From positions 186,001 to 250,000 of the forward strand of contig NOWV01000078.1 in assembly GCA_003344405.1 (NCBI GenBank): DNA of 64,000 nt, written 5' to 3'. Position 1 is the stretch's first letter. Every line of letters starts with the position of its first letter. Under the pieces are notes generated by a model, which was not told the DNA's origin, searched no databases, and saw nothing but the letters and a program-made list of their open reading frames with translations. Positions 13,127 through 33,289 of the stretch are shown here, piece after piece. This DNA comes from Trichoplax sp. H2. Lineage: Eukaryota > Placozoa > Uniplacotomia > Trichoplacea. A program made the position numbers and the translations under genes.

Positions 13127-16100
13127 ATGGCATGCTTACGGTGTACTTGTCCTCGATTTCGCGCACGTTATAAACGCCTGGTTAATAATATCTACCCAGC
13201 TGATCCTTCTGAAGGCCTAATCAAGAATAACATGGAAAAATTACTCTTCTACGCTTTATCACATCATCAAAAATTAGATCGAATTGCCAAGTATATGTAT
13301 CAGCGATTATGTCGAGATTTATACCGCAACCGGACCAGGTAGAATCCATAATAATAATAATAATTCATAGAATTGATTACAATCTACTGGATAATACTGA
13401 TAGGACTGATCCTGCTGTCACAAGCTGATGATAAGACGATACTAGATATTTCTACTATCAATATAAATTATAAAAAGCCAACTCATGACAATTCAATTAA
13501 ACATAGTACAGGCTAACAGCAATCTCCTTTCTTTATAATAGTTGCATTTTGTCGGACTTATTCTATGCTCTACATAGTTAATTAGATACAACAGACAATA
13601 ACTACGATAATGATAATAGAGCGATTAGACAACTATTCCGATTTTTAAAAAAAGGCTCCACAATTCATAGTCAATGTCGACAAATTTAAAGCGATCATCT
13701 ACTTTTTTTTTACCTATATTGAGCTGTAACATGTTTATAAAATCAATTAGATACAATAAACTCCTAAATTCCATTCGTGTAGAGGATGAGAACACGACAA
13801 TGGATAGTACAGTATGTGAATATCACAAGCCTGTCCATTATGACAACTATACGATGAATCCATGCCGTACAGTGATCATTTTTCATCATATATCAATTGT
13901 TAACAACATTTTATGTATAAATTGTAAGCCTTATACAGTACTAGTCACTTTTATCAGACCATACAAAATCAATGTTCATTTCTATTTGAAGTAGAAAATA
14001 CCTGATATTAAAATAACATACAAACTAGCGATAACAAATACATGTTCAGTTGTACACTACGCGTAGGTCATTATCTTGCCTCTTATTCTTATTCAACTCT
14101 AATCCTATCCTTTTATCTAGATATGCCTGTATTACTGTGGCTGCTATGGATAGGTTATTAATGGCTTGTCATGCACCTAGCCTAAATCTTTTTATCGGTA
14201 GTTTTTTAAAAATGATTGAAAAACTACTAGAATCCCAAGATGTTGAATTACAAGTCTTAGGAACTAATTCGGTATGTGGCAAAGGAATAACAATTATATT
14301 ATCATAATCGATACCAATGTCAACCAACTACCATGTTTAGTTTTAATTGATCAAGCCGCTATGCTTACTTAATATGAAGTTATTAGTAGTGTTTCATGAT
14401 TAGTGTACAGGTTATTATATCCCAATAGATAGGCTCTTGATTGGCTAATGATCCATTGCACTACCATAGTTACTATTAGTTACTATTGATCTAATAAGAA
14501 TAAATGATATACTTTATAATTGTTGATGAAATAGTCGTCTATGCTGCTGCAATAGAACCTTACTAGAATCACAGACATTTTGATGACTGGATATTATAAC
14601 ACCTTATTACAATTGTAGCATGGTTATTACAGATTTATAGTGCACCATTTGACTTTCGTAGATATATCCACACTTATATACAAATACATTTGAAGTAGCA
14701 TACTATTACAGATACTCTATTGTAGCGAATTCTGAATTCATGCTAGCTCAGGTATGCAAGTATACTGCTGACATACAGTAATAGTTACTCTACTGGAAAC
14801 TCACAACCTTTTCAGATAGCCATAATTGCGGGTAATTGTTTCTGGCTTTCTCGTAATATTTATTATTCTTTTAGCAATTTAGAACTTTAACAATTGCTTG
14901 GATATAACATCTAGTCATTGACCCATTTTACTAATGTTAATGCCGTAAAAGATTTAGTGATGTATTCCACCGCACTTTACTTTAACTGACTAATAAACTT
15001 TTGGGATTGCAAAAGATACGTTATAATCCAAATGATAATGGCGCCAATATCAGTTTTTATATACAAGTAATAACTTTTGAGTTTTAGTATGATATAAATC
15101 GAAATATTTAACTTTAATTCCCTGTAAAAATGCCAATGAGAAACGAGATTACTAAATGAAGCAATAATGAAAAAATTATAAAACTACAGTATCTACGACT
15201 CTAACTAGATATTCTAGCCGCAGTGTCTCCTTCATATTAACGCAGATTCTCATATACAGAATAAAGCCCATATATATTTACAATATATATATTATGTTTA
15301 TATGCACAAATATAACAACATAGACAAAATTGCAATCATATCTACTACAATTAAACTCTTAAAATGCTTCGGTACGTAAGTTGGATAGCGTGATATCCAA
15401 TAATGATTTTAACAAGTAAGAAATAACTAAGAAATTGAAATATGCCATGTACTTGTTCTCCTAATTTAAAAATGCTTTCTTTTCTGTAGTTTGTTGCCTT
15501 TTCAAACATAGAAGAAGATACGGCATCGTATCATCGGAAATATGACTTTTTCATATCTAAATTTAGTTCCATGTGTTGGGATACTAACAATAATGAAGAA
15601 ATTAGAAATAAGTAATTACAAATCGCTGTATGATAACATTCTTCAATCGTAACACCGGTTTCGATTATATAATACGTAGATAAAGTATAATCGCTAGTTG
15701 TAAATTTACGTATGTGCGTTTCTAACAATTTAATTCGTGTAACAGTTACCTCATTATCAGTATTAAATTTATAATTGTTCTTTGTTGATAAAATATAATT
15801 TCTTTATCACTTCTAGAAAGCGATTAGCAGGAGTACGAGGCTTGCAAGGTGTTGTTCGTAAAACCGTTTCCGATGATCTCCAAGTCGACATTTGGGACAG
15901 CGCTCACATGAATAAGATCATCCCATCATTACTCTTTATTGTTCAAGATCATTTATCTGATAGGTACAAAAAGAAATTTAAAAACTTTAAAATACGATTG
16001 TTAACGTCACTCAATTTTAAAATTCTACAGTTATTTAGAACGAGCTGATGAACAATTCTCCTTACCTGTTGGAGAAGACAGCAGCCCTGGAAAGCTAGCT

Positions 16101-19100
16101 GAATTTTGCCTCAGAGAATTACTAGCGCGAACAAATTACGCTAACGTTAAAGCTGTATTAACACCTCTACTAACGTATGGATAATATCGTATTTTTTATA
16201 ATGTACTATAAATTACAAAATAACAGTAATCAATCATTTATTTACTTTTGGTACCTCTACAACGTTGGTGTATGTTAAACTATTACCATCTACAAATTTC
16301 TACAACGTTCTAATATGTTACAGGCATTTAGATAATTGTGAACTTTGGCTTCCTAACGCATTTGCCATTCAATGCTTTAAGTTGGTTTTGTGTTCGGTAC
16401 AAAGCCAGCATTCATATGTCGCCATTGAAGTCCTACTTAACCATCTAAATGATATATCGAAACACAATCCGAAAATTAAAACTAGCCTTTTAGAGGCCTT
16501 AGGTGAAGCTATTGCAATAGCTGCCGGTGGTGCTATAGGTATTTTTTCAGCTTATTTGATATATTTGATAGAATATAGACAGACAGAGCAAGTATCAGTA
16601 TTCCTGGCTCACTCATCTCGTAAACGGTGCTGCTATAACTTGTATGAACGCTTTGTTACATTTACATATACGCCTATTTTACAGGTTCGTCAATCTTTGA
16701 GGTATTCAATACTCTACTATTTCATCTGAAATCATCAGTTGCTGTCTTTTCCAATCAATATCGACGGAAAGATATACCGGTAATATTCCCATTTCGTCAT
16801 GAAAGTGTTACTGTAACTTTAAAAGTTTGTTAATGTTGAGCGGCCAAAATTAATGGGCCATCTATCTCTTAGTTAGCAGTTACAATTGTTAATTAAATTT
16901 CTCTCCGATTAGTCATTTCCTCCTGAAGATGAAAAAAAATTTCAAGAAGCAGTTACTAATGTTGTGGGTACGTATAGTATAACATGTTGATAATATAACC
17001 GTAACACGCGATTTTGTTGATTTGAAGTAGTTAGTATCATTACCTTTTATAATATAATCTATACGTTTTAGGGGCTTTTGGTGCTACTCTTCCAGCTTAC
17101 CAGAAAATTGAAGTTATGACATTTATTACATGTAAAATACCAACAGTTAGTGAGGTATACGATGACAATATCTCAATGTAAGTACAGATAGTGTGTTATT
17201 TATTTCTTTTACGTCCTTAGTTCGCTTTTAGTGTTAAGAAGCATCGCATAAAAATTTTCCTTCGTTATATCAATCTGTACGAAAAACATCATATAATTGC
17301 GTAAACTGATTTGTAGAGATTCAAATGAATACTTTCTTCAAAGCAAGTATCTACAGTGCCTTGTGAAGGTAATTAACTAAACGATTGGTATGTTTGAACA
17401 GTAATACATGCCGCAAAAATTTAATGGCTCGCTTTCTAAATTAATTGTTCTTATATTTAGATTAGTGAAGGTCTTAAAACCTCAAATCTTTCAAGCGTAT
17501 TTCCTAGATCATTATTGGAACCCCTTTTACGATTATCTCGTTCATCTGACTCAGGTAGGAAACGTCAGAGACTTCTGTGGGTGTTAGATACCATGACGTT
17601 AATTGCATTTTTAACGATCTTTTTATCTAATACTACAGGAGTCAGATTAAAGGTACAGAAAGTTTTTCATAGACTGCTCGACCGTCATGAGAACTTACCG
17701 AGATTAACCCCCTCAAGGTTACTTAAACTATTAATGATCTTCAAAGCATTATGTATGTCAAATTGCATTTTCTAATTTTTCTTACTGTATATGAATGGAA
17801 ACACAGAATCTTACTTCCAAAGTCAGAGTGGGATCTAAATGTAGAAAAGTGCTCTCATCAGGATCTTATGTTTATGAAAAGGGTAAGTAAACTATGATAT
17901 CATATTGTAGTAAAAGTTATTGCAAATAATTAGATAGTGCGTATAATATGAAATTAAATATCAGTTAATTAATGTTTTAATAGGCAGGGGTCGATTTATT
18001 TAATAACATTTTTGAAAGCTTTCAAGACAGAGACAATAAACCTGATAACATCTTTGCGCTCTATCGGACATCAGCCTTAATACTTATTGAAGTCAACAGT
18101 AGTGATATCATTATCGAATTTATCAGAATTGCAATGACATTGCAGGTATTTATCGACGTATTTTGTCTTGGCAATAATAAATTATACAACAGTTTGCGAT
18201 GATCTACTCCTTATCTAATAAGTAACTATTAAAAATTTCATGCCAATAGAATTTTGCAACTAGAAACAATGGAATGACATCTGCAAGTTGTGTAGCGGCT
18301 ATCCATAGTGTTGTATTAGCCATCTTTCATTTAATCGCCCATTTACAGCTACTGCAAGCTTTAGAAAAATTGATAGCCAAGGTTGTTAATTAAATCTTAT
18401 TTGTTTTAGATTTTATTACTGCTACCGTGTACGGAATTTTAAATTAGAGTTTTAACTATTGATCTACTTTACCAATTAAGACAATTACTTTACGGCAAGA
18501 AGAGGCTAAACATTTACTACCAATGAAAACTTTTATTGCTCATGCCCAAAAGAGAAGGTAGACTGATTCGAATATGTAAGGTATTTAGATAAATTCACAG
18601 TTCTAATATAATGAATAGTTCCGTTTATAGCGATGACGATAGCCGACCTATAAATCATAAGCACTTGGTTGATATCAACGGAGTCATCGAAGCTCTTAAC
18701 ATTGATGGATTTGATACCGAAAAGATTAGCGTAAATGATATTACGGACTATAAACCAATTACAGGCCAGTACTATTCGATGATTCAGCCATAAATTTGGT
18801 TATACAATACTGCTGTCATAAAAATGTCGAAAAATTAACTGTTATCCATTCTTATTCGTTGTCTGTTTCTTTGTTGCTGGGTTCCAATCATAGGTGGTAC
18901 AAGCACATTGAGCATCAACGAATACACAAGTATACCTGTAGTAATCGATGAGGGTAGTTCACCTCTTGTCCCAAAGGTTATTCTGAAATTATTGACATGA
19001 TAATTCCTAATTTACCGCTGAAATGACAATCATTGCGTAGCTTATTAATAGACTAAACTTTTCGGTTTTATGCTGTATTATAGAGGCGACACGTCAGTGA

Positions 19101-19472
19101 ATTGATAACTTTTAGTAAAATGAAATCGGCAATCTGTAAGTTATACAAGCTTAGCTTTATATTGTACAATACTTAATTCATTTGTAATGTTGCTAGGAGA
19201 GTGTTTAACTCCTATATTTATATGTCGTTACATTAGTGGATATCGACGAAAAGAACTACGATAATAATTCTATAGCTATTGAAAAATTTAAAGCTATGAC
19301 GATTGAAGATATTATCCATAACGCGGACGAAAAAGTAATTAATTTGCTGAGAATAATGCAGTAATCTTCAATACTTTTACTTAGTATTTGCGGGAAAACT
19401 GATTGAAATTATATGCTAACGCTGTGTTTATATCTTAGACTACCCGGCTACAGAAAATGTTGGTACTCCTAA
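13127..19472 (+). CDS. EFR3: EFR3 homologue, plasma-membrane anchor of PI4KA complex
   Basis: Exons: 13127-13338, 14121-14271, 15490-15611, 15817-15963, 16031-16174, 16324-16538, 16685-16779, 16913-16967, 17072-17177, 17317-17368, 17461-17580, 17659-17717, 17807-17882, 17984-18145, 18250-18381, 18481-18557, 18601-18764, 18894-18976, 19084-19135, 19237-19360 and 19439-19472; about 793 aa (human EFR3A has 821). The start MACLRCTCPRFRARYKRL keeps the N-terminal cysteines that are palmitoylated in EFR3. Hallmarks follow: LQVLGTNS, ASYHRKYDFF, VRGLQGVVRKTV and LLDRHEN, in armadillo/HEAT-like helices. EFR3 tethers TTC7-FAM126-PI4KA to the inner leaflet for PI4P synthesis. Three points are uncertain. 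The 17581-17658 intron is short. The exon ending at 18764 needs a GC donor to keep frame, since reading through meets a stop at 18791. The last exon (LPGYRKCWYS) has no family support. Confidence 0.92.
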
Positions 19473-20389
19473 AAGAATTATCGTGAGTAGTTATTGATAT
19501 GAAATTTCTTAACTCTGATAAATTTAAAGTTAACGCTCTTGTTGTACCACTATTTTAGCACGCATTACACCTGCCAAGTACCTAATATTCAAGAAGCAAA
19601 CTATCCGATGGGCTTTGTATATTAATGCTGTACTATCTTCACGGTGAAATTTTTACACGCGTGTATTTTGGTTCTTAATGTACGTATCCTATATGTTTCT
19701 CCTAATGTACAGTTTTCTATATAGGTATTTTAGTAACTCTTACAGTCTACTTGATAATAATAGTCCTCCGCAATAGTAAAGGCAAATAATACTTCTAGAA
19801 AAAGTCCGTAAAAATTTTTTAATGCCTTATTAAAGTTCTAAACCATATGTATAATTCGCAATAGTTCAAATCTTGAGCTTGACATACCATATTTAATAAC
19901 TTAGACATTTATATGTATTTCGAAAATTAAATCAGTACTAAAATGTCGATGACTGTGCATTAGCGTTGCAGTAGTTGCAGCACGTAGGCATCATGAAATC
20001 TCGTTCATTTAAAGCAATCTACAAAGCTGCATAAATAAAACTATTGTGATTCCTATTAAGAAGCAACTTCGAATAAACGAAATGTTTCATCCACCGAACA
20101 TTATCCTATCAATTGCATATATCATAGAATACTCGTATATCAAAGTTCTTAGTATTTATGGATAAATACAGTCCAATACAATTATGACTATTCTACGGAG
20201 TATACGCATATCTGAAATTCTAACTCCTTTAACAAACTAGTTAAAGGCCTGTAACAACAAGGTACCAGGTCACTGCAATTTACTATCCATCATTATCTAA
20301 TTTACGTTCATGATTTCAGAAGCTATCACGATATAACATAACTACTTCATCCTATTCATTACTGTATGATGTCTGTAAAACCAAAGATT
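19473..20389. other. intergenic spacer between convergent EFR3 and UCKL1
   Basis: No coding exon or RNA gene was recognised. The span must hold the 3' UTRs and polyadenylation sites of both genes. Confidence 0.5.
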
Positions 20390-26319
<5,930 letters not shown>

Positions 26320-27524
26320 TGGTTAGCAGTTGAACGTGGAGGTGTCCAGAGTAAACCCTTTTTGCTCGCAACCACAGGAAATATACAGTGGTTCATCCAA
26401 TAGAATATAGCTTGACTTAACACTATCTCCCAAACCAATGTAGCAGTACTAATTACTGTATGGGAATGCGAGTCTGTGACAGTCTGCTCTACTTTACCGT
26501 ATGTTCCAACCAGTCTCTAACTGCGAGTTGCGTAGGTGTTCTACCGTTGGCATTACTGTACCAAACAGTCCGTTCTGATAAGGTCATCGACTGGGCTTGC
26601 CAATAACCACCTATCTGTCAGCCTGACATTCATTAGGGAGTCGTCTGGCTATGAGGTTAGCCATCCATGTTGTCGTAATCATTTGTTGGCTTAATTATTA
26701 TACAGTAGTATCACAACTATATCTCTCATGTCGAAGTTAAGAAACCCTTAAAAATAAAATTACAGTACTATAGTGTGTAATATACAGTAGAATTGTTACT
26801 GCTTAACTACTGATTGAAATACTTAATTAACTAATAAGATTGATGTAATTGTATTAACTTACGATTATAATTACCTGTTACTAAATTCCATACGTGAACG
26901 ATACTCATGATTGCGCTGTAATCGCAATGGCTAATCCTATTGATTGTACTTAAACAGTTGCCTCAGAATTATAGTAACGATACTTGGAATAATGAATCAA
27001 TACATCGCAATTTAATTCCAGAAAGAAAGTTTCAATAATTTTTACCTCTAATGTGAAGGTCTATTTTAATTAAAGAAGCTACAAGATCCAGTAGTCTAAC
27101 CGAAATCAATGATAGTATTTCATCAAAACGTAGCATTAATTTTAGTGTTTAATAAACGAGTCAGTATAATCTATCTTCTCAATTCTCATAACAATATTAC
27201 TGTATATGAAGACCGTAAAACAGCTGATGAAAGCTAAAAACGCTTTTTTAAATCAATGACGGTCGGTAGAACCTTTCAAAGATATCAGAAACCTTACGAA
27301 GCAAAATACAAAAATTTCGGATAACAACATTTCCATTCACAACGGATAGCTTCAATAAGTAGCAAAATTTAATTAGCTTCATAAATGATTATCATTTCAA
27401 AAACACTAGCAAATTACAGTTACAGTAGTAGCTTTGGTAATTATCGTACCAATCTTACATTACGTAATATGAAATCAGTAACAAATGTAGAATAACGTCC
27501 ATATGACAATTTCATCCTTTCGTT
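26320..27524. other. intergenic spacer, UCKL1 5' side and SUN gene 3' side
   Basis: No exon or RNA gene was recognised. It should include the UCKL1 promoter, upstream of 26319 on the minus strand, and the 3' UTR of the SUN gene. Confidence 0.5.
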
Positions 27525-30500
27525 TTAGAGCGTAGATTTCTCTAAAAATCCGTGAACACGAAATCGATAAACACATGTATAACTACTTCCGTGATTAGAT
27601 GTAAATATAATCTTGATTAAATTAAACGGTCTATTCGGAAAATGCTGAAATATAAAAATGGAACAAAAGCATCAGGTTTTATGATTTTTGGTAAGTGAAA
27701 TAACAAAAATTGAGCCACCTGTACTGTAAACCGCTGCAAATTCATTACATTGCTATCTTCGAAAGTAAAAGACCCAAGTAGTAACTTTTCGTGAGCATAA
27801 ATATCATCTAGGCCCTTTAAAGAGTGCAAAATTAATATTCGGTAATTTAAAATGACCTCGACATAAAATCGATCTTACAAAAACACTAAATTGCTTGGGT
27901 GCACTAGTAACTGAGGCTGGAGCTATTGTTTTCGGTATATGTTCCAAAGTAAACTCGGTAATCCAGATTATATTCGATAACTGCCAAATAACTAGTTAGT
28001 TGAAAGTATCTAATAGCACGGTAAAATTATAGAAATCTTTGAAATAATACCTGTATTGTAACTTCCCCCATTCTACCCTCAAATGCCCAACAATTCCCAG
28101 GTTGCAGATCCGGCTAATTAAAGAATAAACAACTTTATTATAAAGCTGCTTAATGCTTTTTAATAGCTATAAATGCAAGAAAATATCTATCTGCTTAATA
28201 CAATAGCATTAATGTTTTACTTGGATCATGATATTAGGCGAATGAAAAGGTTTTCCTTCTGAATTCAAATACGGCTTCGTATTTCCTATAGAAATCACTC
28301 TCCCACCTAAGAACGTAAATATAAATGCGTAGATCAATCTCCCTAATTGGAGACTTATATAAGTATTGGTTATATTCACCACATACCTGCGGGGTATAAT
28401 GCATAATCGGCTAAACCAATTTTATCTTCATCGTATAATTTAAGAGCTGAATTTACAATTTGTTCTACAATCTATCGATAAGTATCTGGTAGATTAATTA
28501 TTCTTCCTTAATAGAAATATGGAGTCAAATTTAAGACACACTACCGGACCTCTTTGCTAATCATTGATTTCTTTAACTCTTTCAAGTTATCTTCCAAGTA
28601 GTTAATCATCAAATATACACGATTGAGTGTTTGTGGAATATTGAATGTGATGTCCTACGTATTTAGGTAATGAAAAATATTATCCATAATTGATTTTCTG
28701 TACCACGATCTTCTTAGACTAAGCTACAAATACCTGACTTAGAATTACTTTTTGGCGTGGATAACTTTTGATTTCTTGAATCTCAGACTTAAGCTGCATA
28801 ATGACAGCTTCAAGCTCACGAATTCGGATTCTAAAATAGGAAGTTTATGGTATCGTTAATGAATAAAACTTTAGTAGAATTATTATTAGTCAAATACTCT
28901 AGCACTAAATTTTACCTATCGCCAATACCATTCAGACAGTTTGTGTTATTCGTATCCTTAATTACAGGATCTCCGCTAGATTTGGTAAGTAGCGTACTCT
29001 TTAAATGTAAAAATTAAATTCATAGTTATAGATCAAATTGAAAGCAGCGTATCAACTTAAAACAGATACCTTGCAATGCTAATGCTAATAATATCAAAAG
29101 CAAGGATATCAAACTATACAGTGTACTACATCATTTGCATTTATTTGCCTTTATATCGTCCAAATTGCGAATGCTTTTGACCATAGATTCGCCTCTTTTA
29201 GTCTTTTCACTAAATAAGCAATAATTTGGAATCATATATTCCGATTACTATTCAGAAAATATAATGAGACACGGTAGCAATAAATAATAACACGCTAGCT
29301 ACAACACAAAATACTTACAATTTTAGAAATGAGAACTTGTTATATAACCTGGTCATTACAGTAACAGTTGCATCGTAGAAATTATTCGAGCATACAGTTT
29401 TATTAAACAGATCGACATCTTGCGTCTTTGTCACTCTATAATGACACATAACATCCTAAAATGGATATAATTGACGGATTTTGATCGCATCGTTGAGCAG
29501 AAAATTAGCCGATATATGGTATCACAATAAAACGAAATGGTGATAATAGAAATCTAAACTGTGTACATATATTATATTTTATTATGTAAGTGACACCTTA
29601 CCGAAACAGATTGAATTTTTTGGAAGGTAACAGGATGGATAAAGACAGCAATGACACACATAAGACCTACTACTGAAATTAGCTTAATTATTTAATCAAC
29701 ATAATAATTTAATAATCTAATACAGTAGTAGCATCGTAAATTGTAATACTGAACTCCATCATAACAATTTCAGAAATGGTAGAAAAATGGATAATAATCA
29801 ATATATTACTTGAATTTATAAAGTAAACAGGTTCATGATACGTACTGTACATACCTATTATTGTTAAGGATAATGAAGCATTCAGAGTGGTTTGAGTAGG
29901 TGTCTTATGTGACTGTTTAGAAAAAGGAGTAATACATTAGTAAGCAATATCTAATCAAGTTTTGTTCTGTCTATGCAAATGCACTATACTCATCAAAATA
30001 TTTATCATTGCTAGACATTTTTACTATGAGTAACATAAATCTTACCGTCTTGATATTAAGCGATGGATACAAAGGAAGCATGAATGCCGTCTTGATGATA
30101 CCTTTAATCCTGAGTTAAGAATAGAAAAGAATGTATTGATGAGGGGAGGCTGGTAATTAAAATTAATCGAATAGACGAATAGTGTCTGGATAACTGCAGT
30201 TAGTGCAAAGTCAGTAGGATTGGACAAGGCAGTCAACATTAAAAGATCTCATCGAAAGAAAATAAGTTATTTTCGGGATCGCGAGCTAATATTGCTACAC
30301 TCACTTTATTATTAAAACAGCATCGGTATATATAATCAGTGCCGAAATTGTATAAATTATTATAACAAACACCCGTACTAGTCCTATAAGAGCTCGCAAT
30401 GGTCCATGATCATAAGTCATTCCTGCAAAGTGGCAAAAAATATGGTGATGTATACTTCGAGAAAAGTAATTAAGCACTGTTCCGTGCGAATCAAACTGTA

Positions 30501-31030
30501 AAAATATTTAGTGCCAATGATAAAGTATGAACTTGCAAATTATATACGCATATTCGAATTTAGTAATAACGTGCTATTGTAATACATAACAGTAGAAAAA
30601 GACGGTTATGTACAGTAATTTCTTTCTTACTATCTTCATTTATTAATCCTATCATTAAGATCTGAATAGACGACAGTTCATGTATCATAGAATTCGTATA
30701 AAAGGCTAATACCAACTGGATGTACCTCCGTATTTCCTATACCAATTATTAGATCTGACAGATTTCTGCAGTACCAAATAGAATCATATTTACAATGGCA
30801 AATATTTCGATTTATTTACAAGATTTACAAATTATTTTTGTTAAATACTATTAAAATAATAAGATAAACATAAGAAAATAGTAATGAACAGTAGAAAGAA
30901 GAGAATCCAACTAATAAGTAAGTTAAATATACAATTTAGGGTTTGTTAAAATTGTTTGACGAAGATTACAGTACGGTATTATAAAACTACTCACCCGTCC
31001 AGCAACAGACCCTAAGGAATCGCGTTTCAT
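27525..31030 (-). CDS. SUN-domain inner nuclear membrane protein (LINC complex)
   Basis: Secure exons: 30109-30046, 29912-29855, 29672-29602, 29455-29349, 28975-28916, 28830-28734, 28654-28550, 28471-28387, 28306-28221, 28113-28051, 27980-27879, 27814-27719 and 27644-27525, all in phase. A transmembrane segment spans two exons (LTIIVVGLMCVIAVFI). A lumenal coiled coil follows (RIRELEAVIMQLKSEIQEI). The SUN domain then has LADYALYPAGGRVIS, PDLQPGNCWAFEG, FTLEHIPKTIAPASVTSAPK, LLLGSFTF and YTCVYRFRVHG at the C-terminus, with the family's conserved cysteines. SUN proteins bind KASH peptides in the perinuclear space and link lamina to cytoskeleton. Tentative N-terminal exons are 31030-30995 (starts MKRDSLGSVAGR), 30765-30726 and 30422-30379. 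One further exon, joining phase 0 to phase 2 before 30109, was not found, so the N-terminus is incomplete. The lumenal stalk looks short compared with vertebrate SUN1/2. Confidence 0.9.
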
Positions 31031-31871
31031 CGAACAATATAAAGATCCTGGAAAGAAATGATACTAGTCATAAATTGTAAATATAAATATTATCTAGTAC
31101 CGTCTCTACTACAGTAGCTATAGTTTTAAAAAATTTAGGCTCAACATTACCAATTTTTATAAGTAAGCTAGGAAGTTTTTCTGCAGTTTACAAGAGTCTC
31201 TATTAAAGCCTAGAATATTTTTTATCATATTTATTTAAAGTTTAAGCTACCCATCTTTGGTGCTTGTTTGGAAACGGGAACTTCTGCATGTCATTAATAG
31301 TAAGTAAAAGTATCAATTGCATAATTATTTGCAGTTAAACATAGTCGGATAAGAAGTACTCACATTTCATCTCTAATCTCTATAGTAATAGGATGTATAT
31401 GAATCTACATTACTGTTGGTTCTACCATTTTTTGTGGAGACGGCAATGATTAACTACAATACTCGATATAATTTAGCTATTTTGTTATTACTACACCGTA
31501 CACAGTAAGACTGCACAATTTACTTGGGTTGTAGTAGCCTATTTTTAAGTCACATTCATCCACGTACAATACTGTATTGACGTGTATTGACGCGTATTTA
31601 AAAGCTCAAAATTTAAAGCCTCAACTATTACCACAACGAAATAAACAAAATAGCCTTGTTATTTTAATACTGATTGAGAGAAGTTATAATTCATCTAAAA
31701 TCGCAGAACACATTTACTGTACAGATACAATACTGTATTAACTAGTAAAAGCAGAGAAATAATGTAGTGCTTTCGTTATCTACAATGTAGTTACTTGAAA
31801 TTTTTGCATATACGTTTTACAGTACAGTAAAAATACACAGTCTTGCAACACTGATAAATTTTGTCATTGGA

Positions 31872-32175
31872 AATACAGCAAGCAAACATTGTGTTTTACT
31901 CTGCTAGTAAATGGCTTCAATGCTAGTTAGTGCAAGTACAAATAAAAGAGTCAAAAAGCAACACTGTTGCATTTAATACAGCCAGTAAATATTGTGTTTT
32001 ACTCTGCTAGCAAATGGCTTCAATGCTAGTGGTGCAAGTACAAATAAAGAGTCAAAAAGCAACACTGTTGCATTGAATACAGCCAGTAAACATTGTGCTT
32101 TACTTTACTAATAAATAAGAGTGTCTTGAGAACTGTTAGTGCAAGTAAAAGTACACAGTGTTGCATTTTATCACT
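31872..32175. repeat. ~102-bp tandem repeat, three copies
   Basis: Units begin at 31872, 31975 and 32076 with aatacagc(a/c)agyaaa, then a shared block with gtgttttactctgct and gtgcaagtaca. The first two copies are very similar; the third is degenerate from about 32110. Confidence 0.85.
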
Positions 32176-33253
32176 AAAAATACCGCTAGTAGAGTAAAGA
32201 TAGCGCTTTTTACGAATCTATACCTTCAATACTCGTAGTAGCACATGCGGAATAATGGAGTTTCAAAGTCGGTTAAAATTGGCGTTTTAGTGTAAGGAAA
32301 TAGCAAATTGGATCGGCAAGTACGTATTTTAGTCGTAATAAAGTACATTGAGTGATTCAATTGAATTTAAAGTATGCATAGTGCTCGTCTATCTTAATAC
32401 GATTGATGTATTACTATAACTCATACAGACATAGTACCCAGGACTATGAAGAGAAATAATAGTACCAAAAGAAGCCAAAGTAAGGTATGTACATCAAATT
32501 ATTTCACTGATCCGTTAAAAATGAAAATACTATACGTCCATTTACCTTGCGCAAACAGTCCTTCATTGTCGGGTATTTTGCTAACTAATAATTAATTATA
32601 AGAAAAATTTTGAAAATTTCAATTTTGTTTAATTAATAATTTAATTATTATTATTAGTAATATGAACGTATCAATAAAGTACGAAGACAAATGGAAAATA
32701 ACGTCATATAAGAGCGTTTGATTTTTTACTCTGAAAAAAATAAGAGAATATTTCAATCTAGAGATTTAGACGCGTATAAATCAATCAGCAATGGCACCTT
32801 GGGGAAAATCCGTTTGATTGTTCAGGGCCATTTCCTTATTAGCTATCTAAATGAATATCGTTAATAATATGTATATTATTTGTAGTACAGTACATACAAT
32901 ACATCAATTTACATAGTAGAGCGTATTTCAAGAGTGATGTTGATTATTAAGTAAATTCCCGTTCATCGTACTGTATATGCGCATAGACTCGTATATTAAT
33001 ACTGTACATCATGCTGTTTAATACAGGTAGTTTACAATCAAGAAAGTATACAGCACTACCATACTACTGTAATTTATTGATCTATATTTTATTCTTTTTC
33101 TATTATACACGTATTCAGTCACTGCCTTCGGATTAAGGAAGTTTCTAGAATGGCAATTACATATATACTGTGTAAAATGACAATTTACTTGAATTAATAT
33201 CCGTATATCAACGAAACCCATTACTCACTGCACGCAGGACAATAGGATATCAA

Positions 33254-33275
33254 GGGTTAGGGTTAGGATTAGCAT
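33254..33275. repeat. short telomere-like TTAGGG run
   Basis: The sequence gggttagggttaggattag gives two TTAGGG units plus one degenerate unit. This is much too short to be a telomere. It may be chance or a scar of an interstitial insertion. Confidence 0.4.
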
Positions 33276-33289
33276 AAAGTAAATTAGGC

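Noticed and set aside
33254-33275. TTAGGG repeats as a telomere or chromosome end
   Set aside because: Only about three units, inside the scaffold, flanked by ordinary sequence.
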